DNA of 64,000 bases. Origin: Nibricoccus aquaticus. GTDB taxonomy: Bacteria; Verrucomicrobiota; Verrucomicrobiia; Opitutales; Opitutaceae. The first letter of the stretch is position 1; each line of letters begins with the position of its first letter. Where the stretch lies: NCBI RefSeq assembly GCF_002310495.1, contig NZ_CP023344.1:2232001-2296000 (forward strand). Direction: 5' to 3'. The position numbers and the translations under genes are program-made. The notes beneath the pieces were generated by a model. The model saw only the letters and a list, made by a program, of their open reading frames with translations, searched no databases and was not told the origin of the DNA. This document shows positions 1 to 7,783 of this stretch, one piece after another.

Positions 1-1394
1 GGAGCGGCGGGGGCGACTGGGAAAGAAGGCGGCGTGGCGGTCGGCACCATCGGGGGCGTCGAAAAGTTGAGCGGAGGCGTGGTGCCGTGCGACGGGGTGG
101 GGAAAGGCGGGACCGTCGGTGCGGCGGTGGGCGCGGGGGCGTTGAAAATCGGGAGTGGCTCGGGCATCGGCGGGCTCGAGGAGGCCGAGGCGGAAACGGG
201 GATGGCGGCTCCGACCATGCTGCGGCCAGCGAGCGATGGGAGGCCAAGGGCGGCGGTGGAGATGGGGCGGCCGGTTTCGGAGAGGATCACCGCGCGCTCG
301 ATGGTGTTCTGGAGTTCGCGGACGTTACCGGGCCATGGATACGTGGTGAGAGCGGTGACGGCGGTTTCGGAGAAGCCGGGAATTTTCAGGCCGTGCTTGC
401 GGGCGCAGCGGCGGAGGAATGCTTCGGCGAGGATGACGATGTCTTCGGCTCGTTCGCGGAGTGGCGGTACTTGGACGGGGAATACGTTGAGGCGGTAGTA
501 GAGGTCGGAGCGGAAGTGGCCCTTTTCCACGAAGTGCATGAGGTCGCGGTTGGAGGTGGCGAGGAGGCGGACGTTGACCTTGATGGTCTTGGTGCCGCCG
601 ACGCGCTCGAACTCGCGTTCCTGGAGGACGCGGAGGAGTTTGGCCTGGAGGTTGGGCGGGATCTCGGAGACTTCGTCGAGGAGGAGGGTGCCGCGGTTGG
701 CGAGTTCGAAGCGGCCTTCGCGGCGGTCGGTAGCGCCGGTGAAGGAGCCTTTCTCGTGGCCGAAGAGTTCGCTCTCGATGAGGTTTTCCGAGAGGGCGGC
801 GCAGTTGATTTTGATGTAGGGCTCGTTGCGGCGCGGGGAGTGGCGGTAGAGCTCGCGGGCGATCATCTCTTTGCCGGTGCCGTTTTCGCCGGTGATGAGG
901 ACGGTGGCATCGGTCGGGGCAACGCGGTCCACGAGCTGGCGGAGGCGCTGCATGGCGGGGCCTTTGCCGAGGAGATCGCCTTCGCCGCCGTCCTGCTCGC
1001 TAAAGTAGCGGTTCACTTTGACGAGCTGGCGGTAGGAGTCGGCTTTCTTGAGGATGATCTCAATCTGGCCGGGAGAGAAGGGCTTGATGAGGTAGTCGAA
1101 GGCACCGGCTCTCATGCAGGAGACGGCGCTTTCGATGGTGCCGTGGCCGGTCATCATGACGACAAGCGGGCGGTCTGGGAGGGTGCTGACGCGTTCGAGG
1201 AATTGCTGGCCGTCGCCGTCGGGGAGGCGGACGTCGAGCATGATGAGGTCGAAGGTTTCCTTCGCGAGGACCGCCTCGGCCTGGGCGATGGAGCTGGCGA
1301 TGGTGACCGTGAATTTTTTGCGCTTAAAGAGCTCGTCGAGGACTTTCTGGATGAGGGGTTCGTCGTCGAGAACGAGGATTCTTTCGAGTGACAT
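1..1394 (-). CDS. Sigma-54-dependent response regulator (NtrC family), 3' end outside the window
   Basis: This is a DNA-binding activator of sigma-54 RNA polymerase, controlled by phosphorylation. From ATG at 1394 the minus strand reads an N-terminal receiver (ILVLDDEP, acceptor Asp in LIMLDVRLPDGDG, conserved Lys in DYLIKPF). A AAA+ central domain follows with Walker A GENGTGKE, the sigma-54 contact loop as GSFTGA (Ser replacing the usual Ala of GAFTGA), Walker B-like GTLLLDEV and the R-finger region. The frame stays open to base 1. The last ~80 visible residues are a Pro/Ala/Thr-rich linker, longer than usual, and the Fis-type helix-turn-helix expected after it lies outside the window. The target is unknown. 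Flagellar genes downstream (FlrC/FlgR role) or the divergent PEP-CTERM gene (PrsR-like role) are both possible; this is inference. Confidence 0.93.
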   Translation of the reverse strand, partial: MSLERILVLDDEPLIQKVLDELFKRKKFTVTIASSIAQAEAVLAKETFDLIMLDVRLPDGDGQQFLERVSTLPDRPLVVMMTGHGTIESAVSCMRAGAFDYLIKPFSPGQIEIILKKADSYRQLVKVNRYFSEQDGGEGDLLGKGPAMQRLRQLVDRVAPTDATVLITGENGTGKEMIARELYRHSPRRNEPYIKINCAALSENLIESELFGHEKGSFTGATDRREGRFELANRGTLLLDEVSEIPPNLQAKLLRVLQEREFERVGGTKTIKVNVRLLATSNRDLMHFVEKGHFRSDLYYRLNVFPVQVPPLRERAEDIVILAEAFLRRCARKHGLKIPGFSETAVTALTTYPWPGNVRELQNTIERAVILSETGRPISTAALGLPSLAGRSMVGAAIPVSASASSSPPMPEPLPIFNAPAPTAAPTVPPFPTPSHGTTPPLNFSTPPMVPTATPPSFPVAPAA

Positions 1395-1752
1395 GGGTCG
1401 TGAGGCGCGGGGGCTGCGGCGAACGAGGAGATGGGCGGGCGTTTGTCGGCCTGTCGCGAGACGGGCGATGAAGGCGCCGAGGCCCCGGCCTCCTCTGTCG
1501 CAGCCGGGAAAGGGTGGTGGCGGTGCGAACAATTGGCGGCGAGACGGGTTTGGCAATCGCGCAAAATGGTTCAGCGGAAGAAGTCGGGTGCGGAGCGTTC
1601 GTGTGAGCGCGATTCATGCGAGGAGGCATCGAACGGTAAGACGGCAAATTGGGGTGAATCAGGGAAACCCCTATGGTTTGGGCTGCAAGGCTCCTGCAAT
1701 ATGACGGCTCTACTTCTTGCACTAGTTTTATCCCACCCACACCAAACATCCC
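1395..1752. other. Divergent intergenic region, no gene seen
   Basis: This 358-bp spacer separates the sigma-54 regulator (minus) from the PEP-CTERM gene (plus). Short frames here are not convincing. I see no clear sigma-54 -24/-12 pair and no strong Shine-Dalgarno before 1753. A GGGAAACCCC palindrome sits around 1662-1671. Confidence 0.5.
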
Positions 1753-2502
1753 ATGACCACGATCTCTTCCCTCAAGTGCGGCCTGTTCGCATTGGCAGCC
1801 GGCCTGATGGCTACTTCGGCCTCGGCGCAACTCATCACGACCCTCACGAGCACCTCACAGGGCTGGTACAACAGCGATGGCGATACCAGCCTACCTACGG
1901 GTAATTATTTGGTAGGTTCGGTCGAGGGCGTTTCCTTCAATAACTTTTTCGTTTTCGACCGTTCAGCCGATCCGTTGCTGGCGTCGGTAGAGATTCGCAA
2001 AGCGACCTTGGAACTGTTCATCCCGCAGAACCTGCTGGATTTTGGGGGCAGCTATTTTTCGACGGATGCGAATGATACGGGTGCGCTTTTTTCGCTCTAT
2101 AAATTTGAGGGCGACAAGGCGGCGTTGAAAGACGGTACCGGTGGTTTCTCGGCGTTCGCCGATCTGGGTGCGGATGCGGGTGGTATCTTTGGTTCCCGTG
2201 CGGTCTCTTCGGCGGACAATGTCCCTGGGGCGCTGATCACGGTCGATCTGACGGCTTACTTCCTGGACTACATCAACACGCTGGGTGGCGAGTTTGTGCT
2301 GGGTGGCGCGCTTTCTAATCCGAATGACGCGGCGACGGATGCCGAGTTTATGTTTGGTTACTCGGAGAATTCTCCGATGGCCTCCCTCCGTCTGGAGTTC
2401 GTCGCGGTGCCGGAGCCTTCGACTTATGGCCTGATCGGCGCGGGTGTGCTCGGTCTGCTGGTCTGGCGTCGGCGTTCGGTCAAAGCTGCGAACAAGCGCT
2501 GA
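1753..2502 (+). CDS. Secreted PEP-CTERM sorting-domain protein
   Basis: A 249-residue exported protein. Residues 1-25 are a signal peptide (hydrophobic core FALAAGLMATSASA, cleavage likely before Gln). The body is rich in Gly, Asp and aromatic residues and looks like an all-beta extracellular domain (a DNRLRE-like stretch is possible). The C-terminus has the full PEP-CTERM signal: VPEPSTYGL, a hydrophobic helix and the basic tail VWRRR. In the known system an exosortase cleaves near PEP and links or releases the protein at the surface, so the genome should encode an exosortase; none is in this window. The gene stands alone, followed by a good Rho-independent terminator. Function of the body is unknown. 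Confidence 0.88.
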   Translation: MTTISSLKCGLFALAAGLMATSASAQLITTLTSTSQGWYNSDGDTSLPTGNYLVGSVEGVSFNNFFVFDRSADPLLASVEIRKATLELFIPQNLLDFGGSYFSTDANDTGALFSLYKFEGDKAALKDGTGGFSAFADLGADAGGIFGSRAVSSADNVPGALITVDLTAYFLDYINTLGGEFVLGGALSNPNDAATDAEFMFGYSENSPMASLRLEFVAVPEPSTYGLIGAGVLGLLVWRRRSVKAANKR

Positions 2503-2536
2503 GACTCGGATCGAAGCCGAAAACTGATTTTATCAG

Positions 2537-2568
2537 GCGGACCTGCGAAATGCGGGTCCGCTTTTTTT
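2537..2568 (+). terminator. Rho-independent terminator of the PEP-CTERM gene
   Basis: A 10-bp stem, 2537-2546 pairing with 2552-2561 (GCGGACCTGC / GCGGGTCCGC, one G-T pair), with a GAAAT loop, is followed by seven T residues (2562-2568). Confidence 0.88.
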
Positions 2569-2604
2569 GTGCCCGGGTGCGAGGAGAGTGATGCTTCTTG
2601 GCGG

Positions 2605-2643
2605 ATGGAGGTTTAGCGGACGACACGGAGGTCGTCCCTCCAT
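2605..2643. repeat. Short intergenic palindrome (REP-like)
   Basis: Outer arms ATGGAGG (2605-2611) and CCTCCAT (2637-2643) enclose an inner hairpin GGACGAC-ACGGAG-GTCGTCC (2618-2637). It lies between two convergent genes and shares the ATGGAGG/CCTCCAT bracket with the element at 45795-45871. Confidence 0.6.
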
Positions 2644-2695
2644 GAGGAGGCGGAGGCGTTGCGGCCAGGGGGCGAGCGCGTCGGCTGAGCGCTGA

Positions 2696-5032
2696 TCAGG
2701 AGGGGATGAGGGCGCGGATTTGTTTGAGCACCTTCGAGGGAACGTAAGGTTTGGGCAGATACGCGACGGGTTCGGCGAGGCCGCGGTGGCGGTCGCCGGA
2801 GCGGAAGGCACCGGAGGCGATGAGGAGGGGTAGGCCGGGGGATTCGGCGCGGAGGGCTTCGGCGACCTGCCAGCCGTCGAGGGAGGGGAGGCCGATGTCG
2901 GTGAAGAGGAGGGCGATTTCGTCGCGGTGCGCGCGGAAGAGGCGGACGGCTTCGGCGCCGTCGCGGGCCCAGAGGACGCGCCAGCCTTCGGAGGGGAGGA
3001 GTTCGAGCCAGAGGGCGCCGATGTCTTGCTCGTCTTCGACGAGGAGGATGGTGCGGCGGTCGCTTGTGGGGGTGTCGGAAGGTTCGTCCGGTGCGGGCGG
3101 GAGGACGGGCTCGGCGACCGTGGGGGCGCGTGGAAGGAGGAGGTGGACACTGGTGCCTTGGCCGGGGGCGGAATCGACTTCGATGAGGCCTCGGTGGGCG
3201 CGCATGATGCCGTAAACGACGGCGAGGCCGAGGCCGCGGACTTCGGGGCCTTTGTTGCGCGCGAAGAAGGGTTCGAACATGCGGGCGCGGGTGGCGGCGT
3301 CCATGCCGCGGCCGGTGTCTTGGACGGAGACGCGGAGGAAGTTTTTGGATTCGGCGGTGGTGGCGCCGGGGGCGAAGATAGACTGGCGGACCTCGGTGGT
3401 GTTGACGGTGAGGTTGCCGCCTTCGGGCATGGCGTCGCGGGCGTTTTCCAGGAGTTTCTGGATGGCCTGGCCAAACTGGATGGGGTCGATGGTGAGTCTG
3501 GCGTCGGCGGCACCGTAGTTGCGGATGATGTGGATCGAGGGCGACCAGTCGGCGCAGGTGCGGGCGATAACGTCGTCGAGGAGCGCGTGGACGTCGGTGG
3601 GGGAGAGTTCGGCGTCTTGGGTGTTGGCGAAGAGCTGGAGCTGGCGGACGACATCGGCGCCGCGGCGGCCGGCGTCGATGATGGTGTCGGCGTAGTGGCC
3701 GAGGCGGGCGGGGTCGTCGGCGGATTCGCGCAGGAGGGATGCGTAGCCGAGGACGATGGCCAGCATGTTATTAAAGTCGTGGGCGATGCCGCCGGCGAGG
3801 GTGCCGAGGCTTTCGAGCTGGGAGGCTTCGTGGAGGCGGCTCTCCATTTTTTTGCGTTCGCGGAGGTCGGCGACGATGACTAGCTGGCCGGCACCGGTTT
3901 CGAGGGGGACGACGGTGATTTCGGCGGGGAAGTGTTCGCCGCGGGCGCTGGAGCACTCGGCTTCGCAGGGGGTGCCTTGGGAGACGCGGGCGCGGGCGAG
4001 TTCGCGGGCGGGGAGTAGGGTGTCGGCGTCGCGGCCGGAGACTTCAGCGGCGCTGATACCGAAGAGGCGGGTGAAGGCGTGGTTGCACTGGGTGACGCGG
4101 CCGGCGGGGTCGATCAGGCAGAGGCCGAGGGGGACGGCTTCGTAAACCGAATCGAGCAAGGCATGCATGGCTTTGAGGCTGTCCTCGGCCATGCGGCGGC
4201 GGGTGATGTCGCGAGTGGTGGAGACGATGTCGGCGGGGAGGCCGGTGGCGGGGTCGCGTCGGGTTTTGCTGGTGGTCTCGGTCCAGAGGTGGGTGCCGTC
4301 TTTTTTAAGGAGGCGGTGGACGAGGACACTTTCGGCGCGGGTGGTGAAGTGGTCTTCGAAAGTGCGCTGGAGTTGGGGGAAGTCGTCGGGGTGGACGAGG
4401 TCGGAGAGGGGGCGGCTGATGATTTCGTCGGGGGACCAGCCGAGCATGGCCTCACTGGAGGTGGAGGCGTAGGTGCAGATGCCGTCGGCGTTGCTGATGG
4501 TGATGAGGTCGCGGATGTAGTCGGAGAGGAGGCGTTGCTGGGCCTCGCTTTGGCGGAGGGCGTCGCGGAGTTCGAGGTGGTCGGTGACGTCGGTGAGGAC
4601 GCCGACCCAGTGGGCGGAGGTTTTGCCCTGATTCGAGAGGGGATAGAGGTGGAGATCGGCCCAGAAGACGGTGCCGTCTTTGCGGGAGGCGGGGAGGGAT
4701 TTGCGCCAGGACTGGGTGCCGCGCATGACGGCGTCGACGCGTTCCCATTCGAACTGGCCGCCAGGTGGGCGAAGGAGTTCGGCGAGGGAGCGGCCGACGC
4801 TATCGGCGCGGGAGTGGCCAGTGAGTTGAGTGAAGGCGGCGTTGGCGTGGGTGATGACGCGGGCAGCACCGTGGGAGGCCTCGCAGATGACGAGGGCCTG
4901 GGTGGACTCGGAGGCGACGCGCGACATGAGCGCGTCGAGACGAGCCGTGTCGCTGGGGGCGGGCGGGAATTTTTCGGGTGAAGCTGGCACTGAGGACGAT
5001 GGAGATGAAGGTGATGCTGGAGCGCCCTTCAA
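2696..5032 (-). CDS. Hybrid sensor histidine kinase with three PAS domains and a receiver
   Basis: A 778-residue signalling kinase without an obvious membrane segment, so probably cytoplasmic. Order: Pro/Ser-rich start (1-25); PAS 1 (~35-155, with the PAC-like stretch RKDGTVFWADLHL); PAS 2 (~165-285, LVHPDDF, KKDGTHLW); PAS 3 (~290-395); dimerisation and phosphoacceptor helix LAGGIAHDFNNML; HATPase domain (N box LLENARDAMP, G1 DTGRGM, G2 RGLGLAVVYG); C-terminal receiver (LLVEDEQD, acceptor Asp in LLFTDIGLP, Lys in LPKPY). The HDFNN-type H box is common in hybrid kinases with PAS arrays. Its partner is not evident; the sigma-54 regulator at 1-1394 lies on the same strand but is separated from it by the PEP-CTERM gene. 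Confidence 0.95.
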   Translation of the reverse strand: MKGAPASPSSPSSSVPASPEKFPPAPSDTARLDALMSRVASESTQALVICEASHGAARVITHANAAFTQLTGHSRADSVGRSLAELLRPPGGQFEWERVDAVMRGTQSWRKSLPASRKDGTVFWADLHLYPLSNQGKTSAHWVGVLTDVTDHLELRDALRQSEAQQRLLSDYIRDLITISNADGICTYASTSSEAMLGWSPDEIISRPLSDLVHPDDFPQLQRTFEDHFTTRAESVLVHRLLKKDGTHLWTETTSKTRRDPATGLPADIVSTTRDITRRRMAEDSLKAMHALLDSVYEAVPLGLCLIDPAGRVTQCNHAFTRLFGISAAEVSGRDADTLLPARELARARVSQGTPCEAECSSARGEHFPAEITVVPLETGAGQLVIVADLRERKKMESRLHEASQLESLGTLAGGIAHDFNNMLAIVLGYASLLRESADDPARLGHYADTIIDAGRRGADVVRQLQLFANTQDAELSPTDVHALLDDVIARTCADWSPSIHIIRNYGAADARLTIDPIQFGQAIQKLLENARDAMPEGGNLTVNTTEVRQSIFAPGATTAESKNFLRVSVQDTGRGMDAATRARMFEPFFARNKGPEVRGLGLAVVYGIMRAHRGLIEVDSAPGQGTSVHLLLPRAPTVAEPVLPPAPDEPSDTPTSDRRTILLVEDEQDIGALWLELLPSEGWRVLWARDGAEAVRLFRAHRDEIALLFTDIGLPSLDGWQVAEALRAESPGLPLLIASGAFRSGDRHRGLAEPVAYLPKPYVPSKVLKQIRALIPS

Positions 5033-5157
5033 TCGTTAAAGCCTAATGAAAATGTTAAACCGGGGTATCGGGCGGTTGGAGAAAATCTTAAATAGAACTT
5101 CAGGCTTTTTGTGATGAGCCGATTTTCAGGGAGCACTGTTACTGCATCTTTCACACC

Positions 5158-5547
5158 ATGGCCCCTCGTTTGTTATCCCTCCTGACTTTGATCGAATCGG
5201 CGCTTTCGCAGAATGAGTCGCCGTCGGTGGCGAAGGGGAGGCCGAGGAGGACGGTGAATTTTCACAAGGGGCTGGCACGGCTTTCGTTTAACGATGGGTC
5301 GGGGGCGATTTTGTTACAGGGTTTCACGCTGGCGGACGGGCAGATTTGCGTGAAGGCGATGCTGGAGTGGGCGGGTGCGTTGAAGCCGGGGGTGCAGTCG
5401 GTCTATCCGAAGGAAGATTTTAACTGGTCGGGTGCGGCGCACCGGATCGCTGAGGCGTGGATGGATGGGCCGCCGCCGGAAGAGGCAGTGATGGCGACCT
5501 CATCGTCTAGAGAGAGTGGCGAGGGCGATCTGGCAGCGGCTGGGTGA
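5158..5547 (+). CDS. Hypothetical protein, 129 residues
   Basis: I do not recognise this protein. It has an amphipathic N-terminus, a central beta-rich stretch (ARLSFNDGSGAILLQGFTL) and a conserved-looking motif YPKEDFNWSGAAHRIAEAW; the Ala/Glu-rich tail looks disordered. There is no signal peptide. ATG at 5158 is the first start in the frame. Upstream, GCCGATTT at 5118-5125 resembles a sigma-28 -10 element, but I see no TAAA at the right distance, so I do not call a promoter. It is transcribed divergently from the kinase and converges on the flagellar chaperone genes. Codon bias matches neighbouring genes, which supports a real gene. Confidence 0.6.
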   Translation: MAPRLLSLLTLIESALSQNESPSVAKGRPRRTVNFHKGLARLSFNDGSGAILLQGFTLADGQICVKAMLEWAGALKPGVQSVYPKEDFNWSGAAHRIAEAWMDGPPPEEAVMATSSSRESGEGDLAAAG

Positions 5548-5739
5548 GGTGTTTGCGCGCGGCTGGGGGATGGGAAATTTCTTTTGAGGCTCGGGAGCGG
5601 CGTGCGGTTCTTCGTGCAGTAAGCCGTGGGGCAGCGGGACGCGTTTGGGCGTTTTGCACGTGACGGACTGCGAGTTGCGGGCGTCGTCGGAGGCCACGCT
5701 TTAACACGCGCGGCTACTCGGATCGGCGGCGGTGTCGGC

Positions 5740-6123
5740 TCAGGCTTCGCGGGCGAAGGAGAGGGTGGGCGCTGAGGCGTAGGCGGCGCCGTAAGAGGGG
5801 CGCAGTTTTTGGGCGCGGGTCTGGGCGGTGCGGACTTGGTCGAGGTGGCCGCGGGTTTCGCTGATGGCGGTGTCGAGGCGATCGGCTTGGGCGCGTTGGG
5901 CGCTGATAAGGCGTTGGGCGCGGAGTTGCACGGAGTCGTCGAGACCTGAGGCTACGCCTGGTTGGAAGAGGAGTTCGACGATGCGGGCGACGAGGGGTTG
6001 CTCGCGGGCTTGGACGGCGATCGCTTCAGGGAAAAAGCCGTGGTCGAGGAGCAAGTGCTCTTCGGCGGTCAGGGTCTCGAGCGCGCCGAGGAGGCGGCTG
6101 ATGGTTTGCTGGGCGGTTTCCAT
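5740..6123 (-). CDS. Small helical flagellar protein after fliS (FliT-like chaperone candidate)
   Basis: A 127-residue, almost wholly alpha-helical protein with no signal peptide. The N-terminal helix (QQTISRLLGALETLTAEEHLL) and a long second coiled-coil stretch are followed by a short unstructured tail. It is the last gene of the minus-strand group fliD-lipoprotein-FlgM-like-fliS and starts 68 bp after fliS. In other bacteria FliT, the chaperone for the cap protein FliD, occupies this position and has the same size and helical content. I assign the role from position and general fold only; sequence identity to FliT is not clear by eye. It could instead be another FlgN-type chaperone. Confidence 0.6.
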   Translation of the reverse strand: METAQQTISRLLGALETLTAEEHLLLDHGFFPEAIAVQAREQPLVARIVELLFQPGVASGLDDSVQLRAQRLISAQRAQADRLDTAISETRGHLDQVRTAQTRAQKLRPSYGAAYASAPTLSFAREA

Positions 6124-6191
6124 GAAAGGCCGTGAGCAGTGTGAAAGCGGGAGGCGACGAAGCCGATGGGGAGTTCGTCGCGAGGGTGCGT

Positions 6192-6626
6192 TCAGGCGAC
6201 GCCGCGGGCTTGGTGCATGCCGCCGGCGTCCTGGGTGCGGAGCATTTCGGCCCAGCCGTCGCGGAGGTCGCGGACGAGTTTTTCGACTTCGATGACGGGT
6301 TCTACTTTTTTGCGCATGTTGGCCTCCATGAGGCGGCGCAGGTAGTAGTCGTAGAGGCGGTCGAGATTGGCGGCGTGGTCTCCACCGGCCTCGTGGTTGA
6401 GGCTGGATTGGAGTTCGGCGATGATGTTCTGCGCCTTGAGGAGGTTCGTGTTGATGATCTCGATGCGGCGCGCGTTTTCGTCGGTGGACTGAAGGGCGTC
6501 GCGGGCGTGGCCGAGGAAGCGGAGAGCCCCGTCGTAAAGCATCAGGATGAGTTGTCCGGGGCTGGCGGTGAGGACGGCCTGGGCCTGATAGGCCCGGGCG
6601 TAACCGGGGGCGACCATGGAAGACAT
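6192..6626 (-). CDS. fliS: Flagellin export chaperone FliS
   Basis: A 144-residue cytoplasmic chaperone that binds the C-terminus of unfolded flagellin before export. It shows the FliS signature near the N-terminus: a Tyr-rich start (GYARAYQAQ), then ASPGQLILMLYDGALRFL, then helices with INTNLLKAQNIIAELQSSLNHEAGGDHAANLDRLYDYYLRRLMEAN, all family hallmarks. Length is close to the usual 125-140 residues. It lies 9 bp downstream of the FlgM-like gene, so the two are very likely co-transcribed from the sigma-28-type promoter at 7002-7029. Its clients would be the three flagellins at 9961-13160 and probably the fourth at 37700. Confidence 0.96.
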   Translation of the reverse strand: MSSMVAPGYARAYQAQAVLTASPGQLILMLYDGALRFLGHARDALQSTDENARRIEIINTNLLKAQNIIAELQSSLNHEAGGDHAANLDRLYDYYLRRLMEANMRKKVEPVIEVEKLVRDLRDGWAEMLRTQDAGGMHQARGVA

Positions 6627-6635
6627 GGGTGGAGA

Positions 6636-6926
6636 TTATTCGGAGTCTGCGGCGTCGCGGGTTTCCGTCATCAGCTTGGCGAGACCTTCGATGATCTCGC
6701 GGGGCGGATAGTTGGCATCGACGGCGAGGGCTTTACCGCGGGCGACGACTTCGGGACGGATTTCGGGAGAGTTGTTCAAGGCTTCGCGCAGGGCTTGGGA
6801 GCTGGAGCTGGAGAGGCGTTCGCCGGAATCGGCTTCGGCCTTGGGGGTGGATGCCTGCTTGGCGGTTGAGAGCGCAGCGGCGTCCGTCCGGTTATAACCG
6901 TGAAGGTGGGACGTGGAGTGTATCAT
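6636..6926 (-). CDS. FlgM-like anti-sigma-28 candidate
   Basis: A 96-residue protein whose first half is Ser/Ala-rich and probably disordered. The second half has the layout of FlgM: a helix ending in a stretch like PEIRPEVVARGKALAVDANYP, then a helix with IIEGLAKLMTE. FlgM proteins inhibit FliA (sigma-28) and are exported through the flagellum once the hook is complete. Supporting context: an excellent sigma-28-type promoter ends about 75 bp upstream (7002-7029), as for flgM in many bacteria, and fliS follows directly. Similarity is low, so this stays a candidate. The ATG at 6926 gives the longest protein; a second ATG is not obvious. Confidence 0.5.
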   Translation of the reverse strand: MIHSTSHLHGYNRTDAAALSTAKQASTPKAEADSGERLSSSSSQALREALNNSPEIRPEVVARGKALAVDANYPPREIIEGLAKLMTETRDAADSE

Positions 6927-7001
6927 GATGGGTTGTTCTGGGAGGAACGGTCAGCCCGGGAAGGGAAGCGATACAAGGGAACGCCGTTGGTTGATGAGAG
7001 A

Positions 7002-7029
7002 GTATCGGCGCAGCAAGGCGCTGGCTTTA
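7002..7029 (-). promoter_or_regulatory. Sigma-28 (FliA)-type promoter for the FlgM-like/fliS genes
   Basis: Read on the minus strand: TAAA (7029-7026), 16-bp spacer, GCCGATAC (7009-7002). The -10 matches the FliA consensus GCCGATAA in 7 of 8 positions. It sits in the 115-bp gap before the FlgM-like gene. Confidence 0.75.
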
Positions 7030-7041
7030 GCAAAAATTTGT

Positions 7042-7743
7042 TCATTTGGCGGGAGTCGTTTCGGGGGCGAAGCGCGGGGGCAGAGTCTCGAAGGTGGCGG
7101 CGGCGGCGTAAGCGGCGAAGCGGGTGGGGTTTTGGAGAATGGTGTGGCTGAGATCGGCGGGGCCGGAGGACTTGGCGAGGTTGAGGGCGTGGCGGCGGGC
7201 GGAGTTGGCGACGGTGGGGTCGGCGGCGGAAAAATTCACGTCGGCGGCCCAGAGGATTTGGGTTTCGCGGATGGGGGCGAGGCGGGCGCGGACGCCAAGG
7301 GAGAGGGGCGGGTAGGGGGAGTAGGCGGTGAGATCGACGAAGAGGACGGCGTCGGCGGCGTACTGGTTGTAGATGTTAAAGAGGCGGTCGATGAAGCCGG
7401 GGGGCAGGGGGGAGGTGGAGTTGAGCTGGCGGGCGCCGGTGACGCGGGCGAGTTCGTCGCGGGTTAGGGTGACGACTTCGAAGCGGGCGGCCTGGTTGAG
7501 CTCGGTGAGGAAGGCGGCGTCGAGGCGGTTGAGGTTATCCTCGGGGATGGCGAGGCCGTCGGCGGAGACGGGGAGGAGCAGGACGCGGCGGATGTTGGCG
7601 GGGAGCCGTGGGGCGGAGACCGTGACGTTGGCGGGGGTGAAGAAGGGGCCGGATTTGGCGCCGTCGCGTTTGATGGGGAGCTGGGCGCAGCCGGACTGGC
7701 CGAGCGCGAGCGCGGCGAGCAGGAGGAGGCGGAGCGATGTCAT
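7042..7743 (-). CDS. Lipoprotein of unknown role in the fliD gene group
   Basis: A 233-residue protein. The start is set at ATG 7743; the frame extends further upstream but overlaps fliD, and only this start gives a signal sequence (TSLRLLLLAALALGQSGC, with Cys 17 as probable lipidation site; the lipobox is imperfect). The mature part has alternating strands and helices: RRVLLLPV, then a helix with LNRLDAAFLTEL, then FEVVTLTRDELA, then ADAVLFVDLTAY. This resembles the CsgG/TolB-N/LpoB type of alpha/beta lipoprotein fold, which includes the flagellar proteins FlgP and FlgT. It follows fliD by 40 bp. A role in anchoring or outer-membrane assembly of the flagellum is an inference from position. 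Confidence 0.8.
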   Translation of the reverse strand: MTSLRLLLLAALALGQSGCAQLPIKRDGAKSGPFFTPANVTVSAPRLPANIRRVLLLPVSADGLAIPEDNLNRLDAAFLTELNQAARFEVVTLTRDELARVTGARQLNSTSPLPPGFIDRLFNIYNQYAADAVLFVDLTAYSPYPPLSLGVRARLAPIRETQILWAADVNFSAADPTVANSARRHALNLAKSSGPADLSHTILQNPTRFAAYAAAATFETLPPRFAPETTPAK

Positions 7744-7783
7744 GGGAAAACGGATGCGCGTGAGGCGCGGGGCTGGCCAGCCA

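Noticed and set aside
87-1391. 434-residue plus-strand frame
   Set aside because: It is the antisense shadow of the sigma-54 regulator; the minus-strand protein shows all receiver and AAA+ motifs, while this frame is Gly/Asp/Ala-rich without a fold.
2927-3883. 318-residue plus-strand frame
   Set aside because: Antisense shadow of the hybrid histidine kinase; low-complexity Gly/Asp/Val composition typical of reverse frames in GC-rich DNA.
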